DNA of 64,000 bases from Hawksworthiomyces lignivorus (Eukaryota; Ascomycota; Sordariomycetes; Ophiostomatales; Ophiostomataceae), in NCBI GenBank assembly GCA_002917075.1, contig NTMA01000007.1, forward strand, positions 248,001 to 312,000, in the 5' to 3' direction. Shown in pieces: positions 11,353 to 22,812 of the stretch. The notes beneath the pieces were generated by a model. That model was not told where the DNA came from. It saw only the letters and a list, made by a program, of their open reading frames with translations, and ran no database searches. The position numbers and the translations under genes are program-made. Within the stretch, counting starts at the first letter, position 1. Each line of letters begins with the position of its first letter.

Positions 11353-12260
11353 TATGAACGGCTGCTTCTAGCTAGAGAACTCCGGGCAGTTGGCGTTCTG
11401 AGGACGGTACTCCTACGTACGATGATGGAACCATGAACGAAAAACAACGTGTTGAAAGCATTGCAAGAAAGGCATCAGCCTTTATTGGTTTTACTAGAGC
11501 AAACTCGATCTTTACAAGGACAGCAATGCATCCCCAACAGGCTTGGCATGAGTCCATACATTATCGTATACGAACATATTCTAACGCAAATATGCAGAAT
11601 GCGGCACCAGTCGTTTTGAACAAGCACAATTGCATCAACGTTAGAGCTGAGACGTTGGCCTATGATTCACCAACAAGGACCCAGAAATAAGCTTAATTTA
11701 AATATCCTCTCCAAATGGCAATATTGATTCCTAGGCTGGATTGATAATTTGAGAATACGGGGCTTCTTAGTCCACTGAAAATGTTGCTTTAGGTAATACA
11801 CTAGGCGACTCCGATGTACTCGTATTATGTGCGTTCTCGTATAACTACAGAGCAGGGGACAATCCGCAGGTCACCCAACGCTCACTATTGGCCTTCGTTT
11901 TAGCTCGTTGCTGCCCGCGGAATTGCTACCGCGGAAATCACCCGCACGTACTTTTTTCACATTATCAAGTTGTCGCGCAGAATCCTTACAAGACAACTAC
12001 TTGTTATTTACTACCAAAAATTAAGTTTTTTTTACGTAAATAAATATGTAGATTCTAAAGCCAAAGGCATCGATATCCCGGGAGTAAATAGGAAATTATA
12101 TGGGTACAAATAGGAGTACTCGTAATCTTACTAGATGATATCTTCCGTCACAACAACAGAGCGATACGAGCATACTTGGGAATTGCACTGCGTTATATCC
12201 CTCTTTTTTAAGGCACGTGAGCTTCAGACAGCACGTAATATCATTGAGCTCTCTAGCTCT
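11353..12260. other. intergenic, AT-rich
   Basis: It lies upstream of the secreted protein gene and downstream of the permease gene. No frame with codon structure is seen. Confidence 0.55.
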
Positions 12261-14110
12261 CTAGCCCATCATTATAATGTTGGGTCCTTTGTAGCTTTTC
12301 TGGCAGTAAAACCACCCCAAGGCGATAAAAATAGAGAAACCCCCTATCATAAGTGACGAGTAGTTCATATCATCCGCAGCAGCAGGCAGCTCAAAGGGGA
12401 AGCAATAGAATACCACCATGACAATTAAGTAAACACATGAGATAGCGTTAATGACGAAGCCAAGGGCTCCTTTGATGAAAAACGGCCCAGGGACAACTGT
12501 TTTCCTCTTCAGCACGAGAAAAGGAAGCAGGCACGTGAGGTAAGAAAACGTGAGCAAGACGACAAAGGAACTGACGAAGGCACTGTAGGCTGTCGAAGAA
12601 CCCATGTAAATGCAGATAATGATGGTTCCGACACCGCCGATAAACAGAACCGCGTTTATGGGTGTCTGCCGTTTCTGATTTACTCGACCGAAAAACGTTG
12701 AAAAGGGCGTGGCTTCGTCCCGGGCCAGGCTCCAAAATGTGCGAGCGGCCGTCAGGATGCTGCCAAGAACGCCGCCAAGAAGCGCCAACGCTATAAACAA
12801 GCTGAGACACACAGCTCCAGCTGTACTATTTGTTGCTTGCTGATAGATCAGCGCCAGAGGAAAGTTGTTTTCTCCGCCAAGCACGGTATCGAAGTCGGTA
12901 ATCGCATAGAATATGACGACCATATAAACGAAGTTGGTGATGTAGCTGCTGGTCATTTGGAAGAGCATTGCTCTCGGTAGATTTACGGCAGGACTGCGGC
13001 TGCGCGTCAGTCATTCCGTCTTGAAAAAGTCGCAACTTTGTTTTGTGGGGCGAGAAAGGGGCTCACTTTTTGGTTTCCTCCGCCAAATGCGTGACACCAT
13101 CGGCTGTGCTCATGGCAAAAGCGCCATTCAGCATCCCCAAGATAAAGGTGAGGCCTTTGCTAGAGTATCCGCTATTGTTTAAAAAAGATGTCCATACGAA
13201 GCTGGAAGATGCGTACCCAGTAGCCAGCCGACTAGGCATTACCGCAACGGTAACGACGGTCATCAGCCACCCGCCTAGGATGATAAATGCCATGGTCCAG
13301 AAGATTGTGGCAGCATACTTGTTCGTGAACACGACGGTTGCGACGCACATCCAGAACAAGATCAAACCCGGAACAAAGACATGCCATGTCTCGCTGACAT
13401 AGTCTGGATGTGTCAAGCCGTACATGCCCACGATGGCTTCGGCAATAGTCATATTCAGCGACGCAGCACCAAATGTCCAGGCCAGCAAGTTCCAGTAGCC
13501 TCCGAAAAAGCCAAGAGGACGTCCCCATTTAGGGCCAGCGGTTACTGATGCCCAGTGGTACACTATACACCTTACTGTTAGCATATGGCCCGCCACTGTC
13601 ATATACCGTCCTCTGCTTGGACGCTATTGAATTTACCTCCACCAGCAGATGGAATTGCAGATGCCATCTCTGCAAGCGACACTGCTATGCAAATGTAAAA
13701 GATGCCCGACACAAGACTGATCGATGGTTAGCACGCCAAGTGTACCAGGGCTTCTCGCCCATATGTGCGGACATACAACTCGTAGATGATACCCATAGGC
13801 CCGCCATTGTAGAGTGAAACCCGCTAGAAAACTGTCAGTCGTATACTGTAAATACGCCAAGGGACCGGCGGAACAGGTCTCGACTTACGACTGTGCCACC
13901 GAAGACGGCCCAGCAATCCCCCAAGACCACACTGAGAGCACACACTCCGAAAGGCCCATAATGTCTAACCAGCTCTTGCTTATGGCCAGAAGCATTTACA
14001 ATCTCGCCATTCTCACCAACAATCTCTCCCGTGAGACCGATAGCATCTTCGACTTTCGGTTCTTGTGTAGTGAAGCTGGACTGCGCAGGAGTTTTCTGCA
14101 CCTCTGCCAT
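12261..14110 (-). CDS. choline/amino-acid permease, APC superfamily (Hnm1-like)
   Basis: Five exons, 14110-13889, 13823-13777, 13716-13637, 13562-13067 and 12993-12261, give 525 residues. The second intron is 60 nt, with GTATGT, GCTAAC and CAG. Family marks in order: SLAEMASAIPSAGG followed by VYHWAS (transmembrane 3 region), PLGFFGGYWNLLAWTFG, and after the cytoplasmic loop HLAEETKNPAVNLPRAM, the classical EE...NPAVNLPRAM signature of fungal choline/GABA/amino-acid permeases. About 12 membrane segments are expected. The Hnm1/GABA-permease group moves choline, ethanolamine, GABA or related amines into the cell with protons; the substrate cannot be told here. For the last intron the acceptor before TCCTGCC (exon start 12993) was preferred because it restores the NPAVNLPRAM motif; an acceptor 6 nt upstream would add two residues. 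Confidence 0.9.
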
Positions 14111-14836
14111 TATGGCGTTCTTCCTAGATAGATGATGTGAGGCCTGGTGCTCTATGAGAGTCTTGAAAAAGAAATTTTAATTAAATTCACCAAATACGTG
14201 CAGCATCTATATAATTATTTTCCTTTTCTATATGTTGTATCTGAACCCAGCAAATTTCTCTAGGAAATGAGACGGCAATAGACGTCTTTATTCTCTCATT
14301 GTTAATCTGGAAAAACACTTGGGATAACAACAAATGCGAGATGGGAGGGCATCTCCGCAGCTAGTTATGTTGCAGCGATCTTGCGAAACACTGGTTATCA
14401 GCGTGCCTGGATCTAGGCTATTGAACTAGAGCTGCTTCGTTGCATTCTGAGAGCTAATAGATATGTATTATATCTGTCTCGGGAATTTTTACACAACGGG
14501 TATCTCCTATCATTGCGTGACATTAGTAGACCTTGCGAGCTACCCTGCCTTGCCCTGGCTTTTATCTTATCACGCACTTGGCGGACATCTCCACAAATAA
14601 GCATCCATGAGAGCGATAGCCCAGCCCTGTCGGCACTAGGCTGCGGAGAAGTGGATATTCTCATCCTTGTTGACGGCATACTAATATGTGGTGAACCATC
14701 CTGCTCCAACCACTCCTTTGGCTGGCAGGCATAGCAGAGCACAGGCAGGTCATAAATCGAGACCCGTGAGAACCTTATCTCTCAGATTTGCCTAGGAAAC
14801 CTCCTACCTGCGCATCCTTCAGCAGGACAGGCGACA
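14111..14836. other. divergent promoter between permease and P450
   Basis: About 725 bp separate the start codons of the minus-strand permease and the plus-strand P450, so the two may share control elements. A 109-codon minus-strand frame inside (14742-14413) has no recognisable features and was not called. Confidence 0.5.
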
Positions 14837-16435
14837 ATGCTATCTCTCCCAGGAGTGTACTTGCTTTTGTTTCTTGCGGCGCTGTTATACAAGTTTGTCG
14901 TAGAGCCGTTCGTCTTGTCCCCAATCGCTAAGATTCCGGGGCCGCGAATCTGGGCCTCCACTTCGGCAAGGCTCGCCCTAGAGGACTGGCGGGGAAAGCG
15001 GACCGCGAGCATCCACGCGCTCCACCTAAAGTACGGACCGGTCGTGCGCGTCGGCCCCCGTGAGGTCTCATTCAGCAGCACCTCAGCAGTGAAAACAATC
15101 TACGGAGCCGGCTCACCTTTTGAGAAGCCCACGTTCTACTATGGCATCTTTGACGTCTACGGAAAGCCCAATCTGTTTAGCCTGAAAGGCGTCAAGCCGC
15201 ACGCTGACCGCCGGAGGCTGCTAGCCCAGGCGTACGCCAAGGGCACAATTTTGAAGGGACCGGCGGCCGTCATGATCGAGGGCAAGGTGAGGGACTTCTT
15301 GGCGCTCCTAGAGCAAGCGGGCGCTGCCGGCGGCTTGGTCGAGACGTTTACCGCCCTGCATTACTTCTCCCTGGACTCGATCAGTACCTTCATCTTTGGG
15401 GACCGGTTCGGGGGTACCCAGTGCCTCCGAGGCTGCCAGCAGCACCGGGCCTTGCTCGACGACATCTTCGACCCCGCCCGCCGCAAGCTCATCTGGTGTT
15501 TCATGCACTTCCCGGCGGTGACGGGCTGGCTGTATGCGCAGACGTCGTACTTGGAGCGCCTGCTGCGGCCGCTGCTGCCCATGCAGAAGCCGGCCACCTT
15601 CACCGGCGTGCGCCGCTACACCCTAGACTGCTGGACCCGGTTCTACGCCGCCTCGGACCAAGAAAAATCACCCGTGCTCGACGACTCGATTGTCGGCCGC
15701 CTCTGGAAGCTCCACGAGCGCCATGCAGGACCGGTCCGATTATCAGACATGGACATCGCCTCCGAGTGCGCGGACGAGCTCCTAGCCGGCGTCGACACCA
15801 CAGCGGACACGCTCATGTTTCTTGTCTGGGCGATCTCCCGGCCCGAAAACAGGCGGCACCAAGAGCGGCTGCGAAGAGAGGTCGCATCTATGCCGCCGGA
15901 GAGCCTGAACCCAGACGGCGTCCCCAAAGCCGAGGCGGCCGACAAGCTGCCCTTCCTCAACGCCGTCATCAAAGAGACCCTGCGCATGTACGCGCCCATC
16001 CCCGCATCTGAGCCGCGGTCCTGCCCGACCGAAACGGTGGTCGACGGCTACACAATTCCCCCGGACACCATTATTGGCGTTGGCCCATACTACCTCCATC
16101 GCCGTCCAGATATTTTTGATAAGCCAGAGACCTTTGATCCGGAGCGCTGGCTCGAGGACGACCCCGAGCGCAAAATACCCGAGGCGCAAATGGCCGAGAT
16201 GAAGCGGGCTTTTTGGGCCTTTGCCAGCGGGTCAAGAATGTGCATCGGAGTGCATTTGGCCAATGCGGAGATGACAACGTTAGTCGCGGCCATCTACAGG
16301 ACATACGAAACCACCATCCCAGACGATCTTTTGGAGACGACGCCGGGAATTACTAGCCGCTTCGAACTGTTCTGTGATGAATCGTATAGGCACGTCCTGG
16401 AGCACAAGTGTTACATTAAGTTCGAAACAGCGTAG
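14837..16435 (+). CDS. cytochrome P450 monooxygenase
   Basis: An intronless gene of 532 residues. The N-terminal hydrophobic segment (LPGVYLLLFLAALLYKFVV) anchors it in the ER membrane, followed by the Pro hinge IAKIPGPRIW. The I-helix oxygen-binding motif is LAGVDTTADTL, the K-helix ExxR is KETLRM, the PERF-like motif is FDPERW, and the heme loop is FASGSRMCIG with ligand Cys469. All catalytic parts are present, so it should be active as an NADPH-P450-reductase-dependent monooxygenase. The organisation resembles fungal secondary-metabolism P450s; the substrate is unknown. The divergent permease upstream and the methyltransferase and second P450 further right suggest a metabolic role, but no backbone enzyme is seen. 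Confidence 0.95.
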   Translation: MLSLPGVYLLLFLAALLYKFVVEPFVLSPIAKIPGPRIWASTSARLALEDWRGKRTASIHALHLKYGPVVRVGPREVSFSSTSAVKTIYGAGSPFEKPTFYYGIFDVYGKPNLFSLKGVKPHADRRRLLAQAYAKGTILKGPAAVMIEGKVRDFLALLEQAGAAGGLVETFTALHYFSLDSISTFIFGDRFGGTQCLRGCQQHRALLDDIFDPARRKLIWCFMHFPAVTGWLYAQTSYLERLLRPLLPMQKPATFTGVRRYTLDCWTRFYAASDQEKSPVLDDSIVGRLWKLHERHAGPVRLSDMDIASECADELLAGVDTTADTLMFLVWAISRPENRRHQERLRREVASMPPESLNPDGVPKAEAADKLPFLNAVIKETLRMYAPIPASEPRSCPTETVVDGYTIPPDTIIGVGPYYLHRRPDIFDKPETFDPERWLEDDPERKIPEAQMAEMKRAFWAFASGSRMCIGVHLANAEMTTLVAAIYRTYETTIPDDLLETTPGITSRFELFCDESYRHVLEHKCYIKFETA

Positions 16436-17356
16436 GTATGATGTATTAACTAAAAATTACAACTTAAAGGCAGAAGACGCTGTTCTGGCTGCCATTTTCA
16501 ATAGGCGCACACCGCCATTTTTGGCGTCCTCTACAGTAAAGGGTTTATCTCTTAAAAGTATCACTTTGTACTTTGCGTAGGTGATATACTTTAGCCGCAA
16601 GACGCACCTTATTTGACTACCTAGGTAGTAAAGATAATATTTACGGAGTAGTCTATGTCAAGTCAAAATCTGTTGTTATGTTGTGCGAGGATTGGCGGGC
16701 TTGGCCTATAGCCGCTTCGATCACCAAATTTATGGGAAATGGTGAAAGTACACTTCTGCTTAACATCTGAGAAGTACCCTTCTTGCACCCCCTAGGATCT
16801 ACTTTGGACGTCACAGTCTGTCCTAAACCTGGGGATTCTGGGGTTGTAGTAAGTTTGGTGAAATGAAAACGACGCATCTTAGACATCACTTATACAAAGT
16901 ATCTCTTGACTTAACTTGACTATTTTGGTTACTGTACCAATATTGGTTACTGTACCAATACAGCGACGGCGATGAAATTTCAGGATGTCTCGCATATTGC
17001 TACGGAGTAGATTGGACATCGCATTTTGACCGTGAGGTGCAAGCCTGGTGTGCCTAATAAGTGGGTCTCTCCTTCAGATCGCACTTTTTGACAACCACGA
17101 GGTTTGAGAGAACATAGATGCCTTCTCGGGTTAGAGCCTTAGCAAAATTGGATATCCTTTTACAGTATATATGTGAAATAAGAGCATTCCCGGTTGAACG
17201 GTGTATTGACTCATTCACTTTTACAGCGGCTATAAGGAGATTATGCCTTGGACATGTTCGTGCTTTTGCACTTTGCTGGAAGACCATCACTACTTTCGCA
17301 GACTACCTGAGCATTTGGTAATCTAGCCGTTCCCAAGGACAGCCCTAGACTCTACG
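16436..17356. other. intergenic region with an 18-bp tandem repeat
   Basis: No gene was found. It contains the exact tandem repeat at 16925-16960. The left part is the P450 3' flank. Confidence 0.55.
16925..16960. repeat. two exact 18-bp tandem copies with palindromic ends
   Basis: TTGGTTACTGTACCAATA occurs twice in a row. Each unit begins TTGGT and carries ACCAA near its end, so each can form a small hairpin. It could be a paired binding site or a chance duplication. Confidence 0.8.
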
Positions 17357-18087
17357 ATGCCTCTCAGATATAGACCTCTAAGAAGCGAGAAAGCTGAGAT
17401 TCGCCTTCTTGAAATTTTGCCGGTGAAAGATCGAAATCGACTTTCCTTTCGCCTAGGCCACTTTTCGCTCGACAATACACCTCCCTTCTGGGCGTTCTCT
17501 TATACCTGGGGCGACGCCAATGAGCAGATAATGATTACTGTCGACAACCACACCTTCGGCGTGGCTCGAAATTTATACGAGAGTCTTCTGTGTCATGTAT
17601 TCGTTATGGAGACTGGATCTAGGAGAGTGAAATCCTCCAAGACACCTTTTTCGTATCGTCATATATAGGTTGATGCTATCTGTATCAATCAAGCAGACTC
17701 TAAAGAACGCGCCGAACAGGTCCGCGTGATGAAACGAATATACAGCAAGGGTACGTAGGTGTATTTCTTGACAATACTAATGAACATCTTGATCTTCGGG
17801 TCATTAAGCTCCTGCGAGACCACGGCCACTACAAGAAGTCAGAGGAACCAAGCCCCGGCCCAGCGTCTCCGGTGGAGATTTCAGATGATGATTGGACAGC
17901 TCTCCATGTCTTCTTCACCAAAGGATGGTTCAAGCAAACATGGGTAACTCAAGAGATGTGCGTTGCAGGTATAGATCCCATGATATGGATCCGTGCCTTC
18001 CTTGTGCTTATCGACCACGCATATCTTTCAACTCAAACCCTGTTCAGAATGCACCCGCAAAATTTAACACCATCTCAAACTAGATGA
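17357..18087 (+). pseudogene. HET (heterokaryon incompatibility) domain gene, broken and truncated
   Basis: The start reads as the N-terminus of a HET domain: RLLEILP, then FWAFSYTWGDANE (canonical A.SYtWGd) and the VARNLYESLL strand. VDAICINQADSKERAEQV follows at 17669, the second HET hallmark, in the same frame but after a TAG at 17666-17668. A 72-nt intron starting GTATTC at 17597 and ending ATATAG would remove this stop. After YSK (about 17749) the frame shifts by one: FLDNTNEHLDLRVIKLL and then ALHVFFTKGWFKQTWVTQEM (the WF.R.WV.QE motif) continue in another frame. Nothing of the usual several-hundred-residue C-terminal part remains. HET proteins trigger cell death after fusion of unlike hyphae; this copy is most likely dead. 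Confidence 0.75.
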
Positions 18088-18203
18088 ATGCGTATAGGAA
18101 TGAAGGAACTATTGGCTCTGCTCGAACTCAGATGTTCACTCAAATCTGACAAGCTCACTTGTCCTTTGCTGACCCTCCTCTGAAGTTTCTATATGCCACA
18201 AGA

Positions 18204-21200
18204 TCAGCAAACATTTCCACCATCCATATTTAACTCCTTTCCCTTATTCTTCTGTATTGTCCTAGTTGGCCACCTTATTAATCTATATATCATATATCCC
18301 AAAAGCCACCATTCAGACGGCGTCCTCTGGGTATGATTTGAGTCTTGGAATTGGTCTCCCCTTTCTTTCCTGTGATTATTGCCTCGCATACTCTTTATGG
18401 TCTTATTTCTCCAGGCCAGGAATACTTTCGCCATGGAGCCTAGCAAGACCTCGAGATTAAAAGCGACGAATAATGTTATGAAGCCCACAATTGCCGAAGT
18501 GAGGAGGAAAGCATTTCTTGTTCCACTATCCATAATGTTTGGAATTGCCCAGAGCGCCTATTTATGGAGCTCAGTATGTTATATCCAGAGACTGAAAGTC
18601 TATACGGGAGTTGGCATAGCAAGCTTGAGATACTCACTGCACAGTATGCCAATGGCAAATAGAATATGCTGACGTACGTGAGCAGCATGACATTCTGTCC
18701 TAATCTGGTCGAGATTCTCGCTTCAGTGATAGAAGCCCAAGCGAATTCCTACAAACGATAAGCTCAGATGAATTTTTTTTTCAAAGGAGCCATGCACTGC
18801 ACTTACAATCTGGAGGAGATCTCTGACTGTTCGGTCCAATTGTTCAATCTGGCTATTGACGCTAGACTCAAATTCATCTCTTAACACTTTTATATCCTCT
18901 GGGATCTGATTTGCATTATACAGTTGACAGTAGTCCGTGATAAATTTCGTAACTGCATGAACTTGGTCGCGTAAGATGCTACGTAGCTCAGCCCAAGTCT
19001 TCGCATCCTTCGCTAGAAGATCTATTAGCTCAGGGCTTGTTCCTTTAGAGTCGAGTTGATCATGTCGCTTTATCACATTTGAATTAGTAGATGAAGACAA
19101 TGAGAGAGTGACTGTAATACAAAACGTGGTAGCTTACCCTTTGGCGCAAGTGCTCATCGCCTTCCTGACATAGCTCTAACCACGTCTCCTTTAGGTAAAC
19201 CATGAATTGCTTGAAGAAGTCAATAGGGTCTCGTGGCATCTGACCATACGGCAGAGTGCTGAAGCAGGCTATCGGCCTCCATGGCTCCTTTCTAGGATTT
19301 GCGGGTCGTAATATTTTCCATGCAATTCTGCACTTGCTGCGATCAGCTATTCTGAAAGATTTCTGGGAGGCGAGCTGCTCGGCAGGAAACCAAAGGCAAA
19401 CAGAAACATCCAAGTAACGGTCATCAGTTTCTCTTGGAAGAGACATTTGCAATTTATTGCGCTCCAGCGCTTCTTCGGAGTGAGCGATTGGCACTTTCGC
19501 CCAGAGCGAGTCATGTGCATCATCCACAAATAAGCTGCAAGTGTTAGTGATATAGTGGTAGATTTGCTTTAGAAGTAGGAGAGTGAATAACATACAAGAG
19601 ATGTTTTTCGGCTTCAGCGGACTCGTGCAACAATTTCGAGTTGGTCGGAAAAACGAGCGGAAATTCCACGCACTGTGCTTCATCACTTCTTTCTGACAAC
19701 TGCACAATATTCGTGTTTTCTTTCTTAGATATATCACGCCAATCCTTCGCCGTGATATCTTTTGCGCGGGCCTTGTGCTTAAGCAATTCTAGAACAAGAT
19801 CGAGATGCTTCGCCTGTATTGCTAAGCGCAGCGGCGTCATGCCGTCATTCTCCTCAAGGCTGATATCTGCTCCCGATGAGATAAGATCTCTTGCTATCTC
19901 CAAGTGTCCCAATGACACTGCAATGTGCAACGGAGTTTGGCCGAAGCCATTTCTCAAATCCACCTGGTATCCAGCACCCAAAAGCAACCTTACTGATGCT
20001 TGTCTCTGCTTTTGCACTAGTAGATGCATCGTGGTGGTGTCTTCATGCATGAGCAGCTCCACCATACCCATGTGCCCTCGCTCTGCAGCCCGAAAGAGCG
20101 GCGTTTGACCGCCACCGTCGGTAGAGTTTGGGTTCTCATTATTTGCGAGTAGTTCTTTCACCACCTCCTCGTACCCATTCTCTGCAGCCCATGAGAATTG
20201 GGTCCGGCCAGAACAAACATTAGCACATTGCTTTGCAAGCAACATCATCACATCTATGTTTCTATACATCTCTGCCCATGATAGCGGTGTCCGACCGTCA
20301 TTGTCTTCGGAGTTTAGGTCGATGCCAGGTTTTGCAACCAACAGCTCTACCACATCCTTATATCCATTCATAGTTGCCCATGTTAGCGGTGTCTGGCCGT
20401 TGTCGTCTTTGGAGTTTAGGTCGATGCCAGGTTTTGCAACCAACAGCTCTACCACATCCTTATATCCATTCATAGTTGCCCATGTTAGCGGTGTCTGGCC
20501 GTTGTCGTCTTTGGAGTTTAGGTCGATGCCATCCTTTGCAACTAAGAACTCTATTATGTGGTTGCGTCGATTCATCACTGCCCATAATAGCAGCGTATAA
20601 CCTTGGTTATCTTTAGAGTTCAAGTCGATACCATCTTTTGTAAGTAATAACTCCACCATATCGTCGTACCCATTGCTAATTGTCCATGATAGCAGTGTCA
20701 GACCGTCGTTGTCTTTAGCATTTAGATCGATACCATTTTTTGTGGCCAACAGCTCTAGCGTATCTTTACATTTATTCTGTATTGCCCATAATAGCGATGT
20801 CCAACCGTTATTGTCCTTGGAGTTTAGGTCGATACCGTCTTTTGCGACTAAAAGATTTATTATATCGTTGTGCCCATTCTTCGTTGCCCATGATAATGGC
20901 GCCAGACCATCGTTGTCTTTGGAGTTTAAGTCGATGCCATCCTTTGCGACTAATAGCTCTACCGCATCCTTACATCCATTCCCTGCTGCCCATGACAGCG
21001 GTGTCCGGCCGTCGTTGTCTTTAGAGTTTAGGTCGATACCGTCCTTTGCGACTAATAGTTCTATTACATCCTTGTAGCCATTCCTCGCAGCCCATGATAA
21101 CGATGTCAGGCCGTCGCTGTCTTTGGAGTTTAAGTCGATGCCATCCTTTGCGACTAATAGCTCTACCGTATCGCTGTACCCATTCATCGCTGCCCGTGAT

Positions 21201-21694
21201 AGCGGTATGTGGCCGCCTTTGTCTTTAGAATTAAGGTCGACGCCATCTTTTCTGATCAACAGCTCTACTATTTCTTTCTTTCCGCTACCCGCTGCTAATG
21301 ATAGCGGCGTGCGACCATTCTTGCCTGTGCAATTTAGCTTAATGCTATCTTTTCTGATCAATATCTCTACTACTTCTTTTCTCCCGCTACCGGCCGCCAA
21401 TAATAGCGGTGTGAGACCATCCCTGTCTTTGCAGTTTAGTTCGCTACCATTCTTTGAAAGAAGCAAGTTAACGTCTTCCGCGCGCCCATATTTTGCCGCA
21501 CGTAACAGCGACTTCATGTCCTCTTCTAGTAATATCTTAACAGCCTCTTGACTCCTCCCTTGTGCTGCTAATAAGATGTCTCTCTTTCGAAAAGTTTTGA
21601 TAAGTACACAACTAGTTAATTCGCTTGTGTCCGAAGGTGTAGCGGTAGAAGTTATCCAATCATCCGATATTTCTCTGTGAACTGATGAACCCAA
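18204..21694 (-). CDS. ankyrin-repeat protein with C-terminal CorA-like membrane segment
   Basis: Five exons, 21694-19596, 19534-19138, 19067-18807, 18748-18638 and 18557-18204, give 1073 residues. Residues about 90-640 carry 16 recognisable 34-residue ankyrin units, many sharing KDGIDLNSKDNDG and PLSWA. Two neighbouring units are identical in DNA (20309-20512). A unique region follows (residues about 700-840), then a helical stretch ending in two hydrophobic segments: LLTYVSIFYLPLAYCA (about 941-956) plus LWAIPN, and AFLLTSAIVGFITLFVAF (about 972-989). This is the fungal ankyrin/CorA-like layout. The GMN motif of true magnesium channels is absent (AALWAIPN stands there), so transport is not implied. 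The exon 3 acceptor (GATAAAG at 19068-19074) is the least certain junction; it keeps the frame and has a CTAAT branch site. A membrane-tethered sensor is one possible role. Confidence 0.8.
20309..20512 (-). repeat. perfect 102-bp tandem duplication of an ankyrin unit
   Basis: Bases 20309-20410 and 20411-20512 are identical, and identity continues about 20 bp into the next unit at 20513. The period is exactly one ankyrin unit (34 codons). Neighbouring units differ at several sites, so this copy is recent or was homogenised. Confidence 0.95.
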
Positions 21695-22812
21695 GGTTTA
21701 TCACGGCGTGAAGAATGACAGTGTAGCTCTTTTAAGGAAGAAATATGTGACAATTGCTGTATGTCGTGGGATGGGGTTATAATATTGCTAAGGGCTTTCA
21801 AAGTTGTGCGTGGCGGAGTGTTATATTGACGTAGTGATTGGTATACACTCGAGACTGGTTCAATTTACTCAGTACGGCCCGCCTTAAATCAGGCCCCAGT
21901 GGCTAGTACGAATTTTTCTGTTGGCTGAGAATGCTGCATAAAATATTGGCCCCAGCTTTTTTGAGGCGGTGCTGTAAGCCTAGCGGATCCATTTTCGAAA
22001 TCTCATTAGCTTGTCACATTGGTTAGTTATTGGTAAATATGTGATGCGGAATGCATATTGGATGGCAGCTACAAGCGAAAGGCAGACGAATTCATCGAAA
22101 TCGTAAAGTCTATGTCTTTCATACCTCTGAAAATCTCTGGTGTGTAGAAAGAGATAGAGAGGCTAAATTTAAAATGTATTGCAGCTCGACTCTGCAAAAA
22201 GGTCAAAGTGGTAGGTGGACAGCGACCGGAAGGTTAGGAACCAAGTTGCGTATAGTCTGCTTCTGGATCTGAGTTTTGGTCTGCAACACCTAAGAGTCGT
22301 CGCCGATTTGCTGATCGAATGTCTGGGTACAATGGGGCGCAGTGCTGCACTTTGTGAGCAACATTGAAATTTCCTCCAAAGAGGCATAGAACTAAGGTAC
22401 AGATGATACAGATTTTAGTGCATAACTACATCCTCTGTTCTTGTGATAATATCACTATCATCCAGCCATATTCGGGGCTTGTGAGAGAAATTTCTTCATA
22501 ACAAAATTGATTTTCTGCAATATGCCCATCACCACCCCATTACTCCAGCGCACTGCTCCCAAAAAAAAAACCTTTTTTAAACTCCCTAGTATTGAAGTCT
22601 TCCTTTCCATGCCACTCTTACTTCCTCTATGAATTTTTTTTTTTTTTTGCATACTGAAGAACTCCTGATTTTAAATCACGATTCCTTCCAACCAAGATTG
22701 GACCAGTGAGACACAATCAAGAAGAGTATCTATATTGGTGATGTTAATAAGACTTATGAGAAGAAAGTTTATTGTTCTGCCTTTAACCTATAATAAACTG
22801 CACTTGAAAAGA
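21695..22812. other. AT-rich intergenic region
   Basis: No supported gene. It holds the promoter of the ankyrin gene on the left and the 3' flank of the methyltransferase on the right, with poly-A and poly-T runs near 22560 and 22628. Confidence 0.55.

Noticed and set aside
18638..18748. True CorA magnesium channel
   Set aside because: The membrane segments follow the CorA-like layout, but the GMN selectivity motif is missing, so a transport function was not assigned.
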